From DASVEE01 sp036399695 (GTDB taxonomy: Bacteria > Acidobacteriota > Thermoanaerobaculia > Gp7-AA8), in contig DASWMP010000040.1 of NCBI GenBank assembly GCA_036399695.1, forward strand, positions 1 to 9,584: a DNA stretch of 9,584 nucleotides, in the 5' to 3' direction. Shown here piece after piece: positions 1 through 4,746 of the stretch. The notes beneath the pieces are model-generated. The model searched no databases. It worked only from the letters and a program-made list of their open reading frames with translations, and was not told the DNA's origin. Position 1 is the stretch's first letter. Each line of letters begins with the position of its first letter. A program made the position numbers and the translations under genes.

Positions 1-2121
1 GACGACGCGACGGCGCGGGGATTCTTCGGCGTATCGGGCGACCATTTGCATGCGCTGTTCGGTGGCGGATTGTGGGGGGCGTTTCCAGACCACGAGCGTC
101 TTCGGGGCGCCGCCCAGGACCGTGGCCGGCATGTTCGAGGGGACGAACGGGTACGTGATGCGGGCTTTGCTGATCGCGTTGCCGCGCACCTCGTACGACG
201 CGGCGCCGGCGGCTACGAGATAGCCGTCGCCGTCGACCAGCACGCCGGCGATGTCGCGGGCGGACGCGGCGGCCGAGAGCACGCGGATGCCGCCGGCGAG
301 CGACCAGCGCACCAGGTGCAGGATGCCGGTGTCGATCGTGGCGATGGCCACTTCCCCGTTGCCCTGAACGCCGTGCGGTGCGGAGAATCTGCCTGGGGCG
401 AGCGGGAGCGGCTGCCCCTGCGGGATCAGGGCGCGGGAGACCACCAGGCCGCGCAGCGCGGTGTCGTCCGTCCAGGAGAACAGATAGCGGTCGCCGTCGA
501 GGAACAACAGCGGCGCGGCGTTCGTCGTCATCGGCGAGAGCACGGCCGGCTGGGTGTCGAGACCCACGCGCATCGCCAGGATGCCGTGCGGGGCGCCCCA
601 GGTGACGACGTAGCGGGCGCCGTCCCAGATCACCGTCGGCGCCGTCGTGCCCGCCGAGGCGAGCGTCTTCGTTTCCAGGACATTCTGATCGCTGTCGATG
701 AGGATCGTCTGCAACTGGCCGCCCGCGTTGAAGGCGATGAGAGCCTGCGAACCATCCGTGGCGATCGACGGCTCGCTCGTCACGTTCATCGGCGGGAGAC
801 TGGCGCTGCGGACGACGGCCGCGTCGCCGGGAGAGAGGCGGCCGGTGACGAGGCGGGCGCCATCGCCGAAGACCTCGCGCCAGACCAGCAGGTGGTGATT
901 GCCGCGCCAGACGCCCGTGGGGAGCGCCTGCTCCGGCAATCCGGCGGAGAGCATGAAGCGGGTGCGGGACGTTTCGTCGTTCGAGAGCAGTTCCGCTTCC
1001 ACCCAGCTTCCCGCCGGTTGATCGCGCGTGGAGGCGACGAAGGTCGTCGTGCCGACGGACGTCACGGCCATCGACGTCGCCTCGCCGCCGGGCAGCACGT
1101 GGAATGACTGCGCCGGAAGCGCCGGCTTGGAGAAGGAGACGCGGAGGCCGCCCGGACCGCCGGCAGGCGCGGCCCAGGCCGTGACGAAGGCCGTACCGTT
1201 CCAGGACGTGGCCGGGCGGACGAACGGAAGATTCGGCGATTCGTCGTTGACGAGCCGCGAACCGGTCCAGAGCAGTTGGTGGTTCTGCGTGTAGTAGTCG
1301 CCTACGACCGTGTTCACGCCGTCGCGGTGGGCCACGCGGGCGATGTAGTACGTGTTGCCGGCTCCGCCGACCGTCTCGAACGCCACGTCCTGCGCACGCA
1401 CGGCCGCGGCCGTGCCGCTGAAGACGAACTTCGTCGCGGTGCCGTTGAGGAGCTCCGCGGGACGCAGGCCGTAGCTGCGGACCCCGCCCGTCTTATCGTC
1501 GAACCACTGCAGGCGGAAGCGGCCGTCGACGAAGATCGCCTCGACGTGGCTGAGCACGAACTCCGACTCCACGAGCGACGTCGGCTTCAGGACGAGGTTG
1601 CCGGCGCGGTCGAGCATCATCACGTGGATCTGCCCTCCCTCGAAAAACGGGACACCGGCGGGGCGGCTGGCGGCCACGAAGAGATGCTCCCCGTTCCAGG
1701 CCAGGGCGACGTTGTGCGCCGGCACGTCCATCGTGGTCAGCGGCGTGATCTCCCCTCCCGCCGAGATCGCGACGAGCCGGACGCGGTTGTGGTTCTCGGT
1801 CCAGGCGACGAAGAACGAGCTTCCGTCCGAGGCGATGTCGTAATCGGCGTCGGGCTGGAGTGAGGTGACGTTGAAGCCCGTGCCGTCGACGCCGATGCCG
1901 CTGGCGGTGACGCGAGAGGCCCAGAGGCGCGGATCGTTGACCGAGATCCGTTCGTCGCGCCAGAGCGCGAGATACTGCGTGCGGCTCGCGGCGACGACGA
2001 TCCCGTCGCGGCGTCCGGGAGCCAGGCCGACCGGCGGCTGCCCGAAACGGATTTCCTGGGCGATGGCGGCCCCTGCCGCGAGGAAAAGGATCAACAGGGT
2101 CAGAAAAGTGAGCTTACGCAT
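1..2121 (-). CDS. Secreted beta-propeller-like repeat protein, partial (C-terminus beyond left edge)
   Basis: The frame is open for 707 codons from ATG at 2121 to the window edge, with no stop, so the C-terminus is missing. The start is supported by GGAG eight bases upstream and by a classic Sec signal peptide: charged MRK, a hydrophobic core at residues 4-19, and a likely cut after AIA (residue 21). The mature part is a run of short beta-strand repeats with an aromatic/hydrophobic-x-W core: YLALW (50-54), FFVAW (103-107), WNGEHLFVA (from 142), WNGTAFVTAW (307-316), HLLVW (410-414), WDGARYVVTW (499-508) and YLFSW (546-550), spaced about 40-60 residues apart. Such WNG..Y.V.W repeats are common in large secreted proteins of Acidobacteriota and Myxococcota and are thought to fold as beta-propellers. 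No catalytic motif is seen, so binding or surface display is only a guess. The missing end could carry a sorting or Ig-like domain. Confidence 0.9.
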   Translation of the reverse strand, partial: MRKLTFLTLLILFLAAGAAIAQEIRFGQPPVGLAPGRRDGIVVAASRTQYLALWRDERISVNDPRLWASRVTASGIGVDGTGFNVTSLQPDADYDIASDGSSFFVAWTENHNRVRLVAISAGGEITPLTTMDVPAHNVALAWNGEHLFVAASRPAGVPFFEGGQIHVMMLDRAGNLVLKPTSLVESEFVLSHVEAIFVDGRFRLQWFDDKTGGVRSYGLRPAELLNGTATKFVFSGTAAAVRAQDVAFETVGGAGNTYYIARVAHRDGVNTVVGDYYTQNHQLLWTGSRLVNDESPNLPFVRPATSWNGTAFVTAWAAPAGGPGGLRVSFSKPALPAQSFHVLPGGEATSMAVTSVGTTTFVASTRDQPAGSWVEAELLSNDETSRTRFMLSAGLPEQALPTGVWRGNHHLLVWREVFGDGARLVTGRLSPGDAAVVRSASLPPMNVTSEPSIATDGSQALIAFNAGGQLQTILIDSDQNVLETKTLASAGTTAPTVIWDGARYVVTWGAPHGILAMRVGLDTQPAVLSPMTTNAAPLLFLDGDRYLFSWTDDTALRGLVVSRALIPQGQPLPLAPGRFSAPHGVQGNGEVAIATIDTGILHLVRWSLAGGIRVLSAAASARDIAGVLVDGDGYLVAAGAASYEVRGNAISKARITYPFVPSNMPATVLGGAPKTLVVWKRPPQSATEQRMQMVARYAEESPRRRVV

Positions 2122-2185
2122 GCAGTGTCTCCAGCTTTAGAAGTCGGGCCGAGGAGGGGGAAAGGGCCGGGGGAGAGATGCGCCA

Positions 2186-2250
2186 GGCCGTCCGGCGTCC
2201 CGAGCGATCTGCCCGGTCGCTGTGAGGTTGTGATGGGACGCCGAACGGCC
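2186..2250. repeat. Imperfect inverted repeat in the leader of the beta-propeller gene
   Basis: Bases 2186-2201 and 2235-2250 pair over 16 positions with one mismatch (C2192 against A2244). The uninterrupted inner 9 bp is CGGCGTCCC/GGGACGCCG. A nested 5-bp stem, AGCGA (2203-2207) with TCGCT (2217-2221), lies in the 33-nt loop. On the minus strand this sits 65-129 bases upstream of the start of the beta-propeller gene, so it would be in its 5' leader if transcription starts further right. There is no T-run, so it does not look like a standard intrinsic terminator. It may be an operator, an RNA structure or a degenerate repeat. Confidence 0.55.
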
Positions 2251-2263
2251 AGTGCATGACGTC

Positions 2264-2280
2264 TATGCTACCACAGCATA
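2264..2280. promoter_or_regulatory. Small palindrome, possible operator or promoter element
   Basis: TATGCT (2264-2269) and AGCATA (2275-2280) form a perfect 6-bp inverted repeat around ACCAC, in a short AT-richer patch of otherwise GC-rich DNA. On the minus strand TATGCT could also serve as a weak -10 element for the beta-propeller gene, but no convincing -35 is visible and the leader would be about 140 nt. The symmetry is seen directly; the regulatory role is inferred. Confidence 0.3.
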
Positions 2281-2310
2281 AACATTGGTGCGCCGGCGGG
2301 GGTCGAACGG

Positions 2311-2424
2311 AGTGGAGGACGGACAATCCTGTCCGTCACGCGAGTAATGGAGCGAACACGCCGGTGCGGGATTGGCTTCGTGGCTACTTTATCGCGTGAC
2401 GGACAGGATTGTCCGTCCTCCACT
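2311..2424. repeat. REP/BIME-like element: two inverted hairpins in perfect 33-bp inverted arms
   Basis: Bases 2311-2343 and 2392-2424 are exact reverse complements (33 of 33), separated by 48 bp. Each arm contains its own hairpin with an 8-bp stem and a 4-nt loop: GACGGACA-ATCC-TGTCCGTC at 2318-2337 and GACGGACA-GGAT-TGTCCGTC at 2398-2417. Two small palindromes facing each other is the layout of bacterial interspersed mosaic elements, usually built from REP sequences mobilised by REP-associated tyrosine transposases. No transposase gene is present here. The same hairpin design recurs inside the elements at 3555-3843 and 9442-9584. Confidence 0.85.
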
Positions 2425-2457
2425 GCTGTACGGCGGCTGGTCCGCGCTTCTTTTGGA

Positions 2458-2589
2458 GGTGGGTCGGGGTACCTCGCGAGGTGGGTCGGGGTACCTCGCG
2501 AGGTGGGTCGGGGTACCTCGCGAGGTGGGTCGGGGTACCTCGCGAGGTGGGTGGGGGTACCTCGCGAGGTGGGTGGGGGTACCTCGCGA
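2458..2589. repeat. Six tandem copies of a 22-bp unit carrying a 12-bp palindrome
   Basis: The unit is GGTGGGTCGG followed by GGTACCTCGCGA. Copies start at 2458, 2480, 2502, 2524, 2546 and 2568. The first four are identical; the last two share one C-to-G change at unit position 8. Each junction makes the perfect 12-bp palindrome ACCTCGCGAGGT (first at 2471-2482, then every 22 bp), and the sixth is degenerate (ACCTCGCGAAGT, 2581-2592). Each unit also holds GGTACC and, on the plus strand, runs of two, three and four G. The array ends four bases beyond the hydrolase stop codon, so it lies in that gene's 3' region. A 22-bp period is not a multiple of three, so it is not coding. Confidence 0.95.
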
Positions 2590-2593
2590 AGTG

Positions 2594-3472
2594 TTACCGG
2601 GCGCCGGTGACGAAGGCCGTGACGCGCTCCACGACCTGCGGGTCGCGCAGGATGCGGCGATGGCCGAGGCCTTCGGTGGTGAGGAGGTGCGCGCCGGGCC
2701 AGGCTTCGGCGAGGGCGGCCCCTTCGTGCCAGAAGGTGTCCTGATCGTCGCGGTCGTGGACGATGAGGAGAGGGGCGGACATGGTGCGGGCGGTCTCGGC
2801 GAGGGAGTAGTCGCTCCACTTGCGGGCGAAACGGTCCTCGATGCGGGAGCGCATGGCCGTCACGGTCGGCTCGTCGAGGCCGAGGATCTGGCCGAAACGG
2901 TTCGTGTAGTCAGCCGGCTCGAGCGGCGGGGCGATGAACGCCAGCCGCTGCACTTCGAGGCCGTCGCGGAGGGCCAGCGTGGCGGCGGCGCAGCCGAGGG
3001 AGTGGGCGACGATCGCCGCCGGCAGCTCCGTCGTCTCGATGACCGCACGGAGGGCCCAGGTGAAATGAGGCAGCGACGAGCGGGAGCCGGGGGAGGCGCC
3101 GTGGGCAGGGGCGTCGAAGGTGACGACCGAGTGCCCGAGGTCCACCAGCGGCTGCACGAACGGCGCGAGCTGGGAGCCGCGTCCTTCCCAGCCGTGCACC
3201 AGCAGCACCGAAGGTCCGGCCCCGAAGCGCCCGAAACGCCAGGCCCGGACGCTCGACCCGCTGCCGAGCGGCACGTCGAACGCGACGCCCTGGGCCAGGA
3301 GCTCCCGCTCACGCGGCGGGGCCGTGAACCGGCGCGGCTTCATGAACAGGTTCATCGCCACGCGCGAGGCGACGGTGGGAGCGGTGGCCGAAAGAAGACG
3401 CATCGCCCCGCGGATGACGGTGAGGCCGAGCGGCCGATTGAGGTCCCTGTTTGCCTGCGCTGCTTCCGACAT
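2594..3472 (-). CDS. Alpha/beta-fold hydrolase (serine hydrolase)
   Basis: The protein has 292 residues and ends in TAA (2596-2594). I chose ATG at 3472 because GGAGG stands seven bases upstream and family similarity begins soon after it. The in-frame extension to 3733 reads through the neighbouring palindromic element and is not credible. The fold is clear: the oxyanion-loop motif HGWEGRG (93-99), FDAPAHGASPG (119-129), the nucleophile elbow AHSLG with Ser158 (Ala replaces the usual first Gly), HDRDD with the likely acid Asp243, and GLGH with the catalytic His271. There is no signal peptide, so it is probably cytoplasmic. The HGWEGRG...FDAPAHG signature is typical of uncharacterised esterase-like hydrolases; the substrate cannot be read from sequence. 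The gene appears to stand alone, with its own promoter and ribosome binding site. Confidence 0.93.
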   Translation of the reverse strand: MSEAAQANRDLNRPLGLTVIRGAMRLLSATAPTVASRVAMNLFMKPRRFTAPPRERELLAQGVAFDVPLGSGSSVRAWRFGRFGAGPSVLLVHGWEGRGSQLAPFVQPLVDLGHSVVTFDAPAHGASPGSRSSLPHFTWALRAVIETTELPAAIVAHSLGCAAATLALRDGLEVQRLAFIAPPLEPADYTNRFGQILGLDEPTVTAMRSRIEDRFARKWSDYSLAETARTMSAPLLIVHDRDDQDTFWHEGAALAEAWPGAHLLTTEGLGHRRILRDPQVVERVTAFVTGAR

Positions 3473-3498
3473 GGCTAACCCTCCGTGATGAGGAGCGA

Positions 3499-3528
3499 AA
3501 AATAGCACGACCGTTCGTGCGCAGTCGA
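3499..3528 (-). promoter_or_regulatory. Candidate sigma70-type promoter for the hydrolase gene
   Basis: On the minus strand, TCGACT (3528-3523, four of six matches to TTGACA) lies 18 bp from TATTTT (3504-3499, four of six to TATAAT), preceded by TG as in extended -10 promoters. Transcription would start near 3492, giving a leader of about 20 nt that contains the GGAGG site. The spacing to the gene is good, but the hexamers are only moderate matches. Confidence 0.4.
3505..3520. promoter_or_regulatory. Palindrome in the promoter spacer, possible operator
   Basis: GCACGA (3505-3510) and TCGTGC (3515-3520) form a perfect 6-bp inverted repeat around CCGT. It falls between the proposed -35 and -10 of the hydrolase gene, where a bound repressor would block RNA polymerase. 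The symmetry is seen directly; the operator role is inferred from position only. Confidence 0.35.
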
Positions 3529-3646
3529 GCAGCAATCTTGGAGGGTGGGGAGAGGATCTCGGAGTGCGGTGGCGAATAGGAGGGTGTCTCAAAACGGAGC
3601 GCACACACTCTGATGGCCTGATCAGAAACCGGCGCCTGCGGGCGCA

Positions 3647-3666
3647 GACAGACAAGAGTGTCTGTC
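3647..3666. repeat. REP-like hairpin, left copy inside the MITE-like element
   Basis: GACAGACA-AGAG-TGTCTGTC forms an 8-bp stem with a 4-nt loop. It has the same design as the hairpins at 2318-2337 and 2398-2417, with one G:C pair of the stem replaced by A:T on each strand. Confidence 0.8.
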
Positions 3667-3724
3667 CCACATTGAATGCCAGCGTGCCCGCGGGTGCCCG
3701 ATATTCGGCGGAATCTGAATGTGG

Positions 3725-3744
3725 GACAGACACTCCTGTCTGTC
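3725..3744. repeat. REP-like hairpin, right copy inside the MITE-like element
   Basis: GACAGACA-CTCC-TGTCTGTC forms an 8-bp stem with a 4-nt loop and is inverted relative to the copy at 3647-3666. Its flanks (GTGG before, CGCG after) resemble those of the hairpin at 2318-2337 (GGAG before, ACGCG after), which suggests common descent. Confidence 0.8.
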
Positions 3745-3862
3745 CGCGCCCGCAGCCGCCGGTTCATCGACGGCAGAACCAAGGGAGTAGATCGAGGCGC
3801 ACCGTTTTGAGACACCCTCCGTGCGCCACCGCACTCCGAGATCGGCGCGGAGGCACGTGCGT

Positions 3863-3868
3863 TATCGT
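3863..3868 (+). promoter_or_regulatory. Possible -10 element for near-leaderless transcription of the deaminase gene
   Basis: TATCGT matches four of six bases of TATAAT and ends eight bases before the ATG, so transcription would begin almost at the start codon. No Shine-Dalgarno sequence is present (GGAGG at 3849-3853 is too far away), which fits leaderless translation. No -35 is visible, so this is weak evidence. Confidence 0.25.
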
Positions 3869-3876
3869 TCGCGCCC

Positions 3877-4695
3877 ATGTACCGCACCATCATTGCTCTG
3901 CTCCTGCTCCTCTCCCTCGGCTGCGCCAGCGTCACTACAACGGACACCTCCTGCCCTCCCGCCCCTCCGCCCTACCAACCCACCGCGGAGCAGGTGGAGC
4001 TCGATACCATCTACAGCCTGCTGGCCTATGCCGTGGTCTACGTGAACTGGCAGCCGGCTACGCAGGAGTCGCGCGGCTACAACATCGGGTCGGTGCTGGT
4101 GGATCCGGAGGACAACGTCGTCTGCTGGGCGGTGAACTCGGTCGGCGTGACGGGCAACGGGACGCAGCACGGCGAGGTCCGCCTGATCACGAACTACGTC
4201 GGCAACACACGCACCTTCTCCCTCCCGAAGCACGCCATCTATACGACGCTCGAGCCTTGCGCCATGTGCTCCGGCATGATGACGATGCAGTCCATCGCGA
4301 AAACCGTCTACGGCCAGCGCGATCCCGATTACGGCGCGACGCTCGAACGGCTGGCCCTGAACTCGACAGCCGCCGGCGGCTACTGCCCTTTCCCACGCAC
4401 GGTCGTCAGCGTGGAGACGGAAAGCGAGTTCGCGGCCGCACTCGACCGCGGCTACGCGCGGTATCACGCGACGACGAAGGAGCCGCGTCTCACACGATTC
4501 CTGGCCAGTAGCGAGGCGCAGCAGATTTACGCCGCCGCCTATAAGGCTTTCCTCGACTACAAGCCGGTGCACGCCGCCAATGAGGCGCGTCTGGCCGCCG
4601 CCAGGGAGTTCCTGCGCGGCGTGCCGACCTCTTACATGCCCATTCCGTACACAACGAACTGTCCGGCGGGCAGCGCGGCCGCTCCGGTTCCGTAA
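3877..4695 (+). CDS. Exported (probable lipoprotein) deaminase-superfamily protein
   Basis: The protein has 272 residues. Residues 1-15 are a short export signal (MYR then a leucine-rich core) ending in SLGC, so Cys16 is a likely lipidation site, although Ser at -3 is not the canonical lipobox residue. A Pro/Thr-rich linker (18-37) follows. The catalytic signature of the cytidine/deoxycytidylate/tRNA-adenosine deaminase fold is intact: His98 and Glu100 in THQ-like context (TQHGE), and Cys128 and Cys131 in TTLEPCAMCSGMM (123-135), which would bind zinc and activate water. Residues 64-84 (RGYNIGSVLVDPEDNVVCWA) match the first strands of the fold. The C-terminal 100 residues, mostly helical, are not recognised. 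Most relatives act in the cytoplasm on nucleosides or tRNA, so export is odd. Substrate is unknown; free nucleosides or extracellular nucleic acid are guesses. There is no Shine-Dalgarno site, and the MITE-like element ends 39 bp upstream. Confidence 0.88.
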   Translation: MYRTIIALLLLLSLGCASVTTTDTSCPPAPPPYQPTAEQVELDTIYSLLAYAVVYVNWQPATQESRGYNIGSVLVDPEDNVVCWAVNSVGVTGNGTQHGEVRLITNYVGNTRTFSLPKHAIYTTLEPCAMCSGMMTMQSIAKTVYGQRDPDYGATLERLALNSTAAGGYCPFPRTVVSVETESEFAAALDRGYARYHATTKEPRLTRFLASSEAQQIYAAAYKAFLDYKPVHAANEARLAAAREFLRGVPTSYMPIPYTTNCPAGSAAAPVP

Positions 4696-4724
4696 CTCCA
4701 CCCCCCGCTGCCCTCACCTTCGGC

Positions 4725-4730
4725 CATAAT
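4725..4730 (+). promoter_or_regulatory. Possible -10 element for the chemoreceptor gene
   Basis: CATAAT matches five of six bases of TATAAT and lies 16 bp before the ATG. A start there would give a leader of about ten bases containing GGGG as a weak ribosome binding site. No -35 is recognisable, and the gene could instead be co-transcribed with the deaminase gene that ends 51 bp upstream. Confidence 0.25.
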
Positions 4731-4746
4731 CGCCGGCGGGGTCCGT

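Larger units (their letters stand above)
2122..2593. other. Gene-free intergenic region filled with repeats
   Basis: This 472-bp stretch separates two genes that both read leftward. Open frames crossing it on either strand are short or run straight through the inverted arms and the 22-bp array, with no export signal or recognisable domain, so I regard them as chance. From left to right it holds the leader inverted repeat (2186-2250), the small palindrome (2264-2280), the REP-like pair (2311-2424) and the tandem array (2458-2589). About 30 bp between the REP-like pair and the array shows nothing of note. Confidence 0.8.
3555..3843. mobile_element. MITE-like palindromic element, complete copy
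   Basis: Long terminal inverted repeats, 3555-3602 and 3797-3843, match over about 47 bases with a few differences. They include GGAGTGCGGTGGCG and, further in, GGAGGGTGTCTCAAAACGG, which resembles the ends of some insertion sequences. Nested inside is a second inverted pair (about 3632-3680 and 3711-3760) that carries two 8-bp-stem hairpins, 3647-3666 and 3725-3744. No credible reading frame is present, so the element must be non-autonomous. A second copy at 9442-9584 begins at GGAGTGCGG and shares none of the outer GATCTC, so the mobile unit is probably 3561-3837 (277 bp). It fills most of the 404-bp gap 3473-3876 and ends 39 bp before the deaminase start codon. Confidence 0.85.

Noticed and set aside
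46..1107. A 353-residue plus-strand frame at the left end
   Set aside because: It is Arg/Gly/Asp-rich antisense noise. The minus strand is open over the full 2121 bases with a signal peptide and regular repeats.
2299..2310. A tRNA T-loop-like GGTCGAAC string
   Set aside because: No acceptor, D or anticodon stems can be built around it.
2458..2589. A CRISPR array
   Set aside because: The 22-bp units are contiguous with no unique spacers and no cas genes are nearby, so this is a simple tandem repeat.
3473..3733. An 87-residue N-terminal extension of the hydrolase reading frame
   Set aside because: The extension reads through the MITE-like element. The strong GGAGG site and the sensible start at 3472 argue that it is an artefact.
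3555..3843. GATCTC/GAGATC at the ends of the element as a target-site duplication
   Set aside because: The two are inverted, not direct, repeats and are absent from the second copy, so they do not show a duplication.
3877..4695. A toxin-immunity pair built around the deaminase-like gene
   Set aside because: There is no small downstream immunity-like gene, no polymorphic-toxin leader domains, and the next gene is a chemoreceptor.
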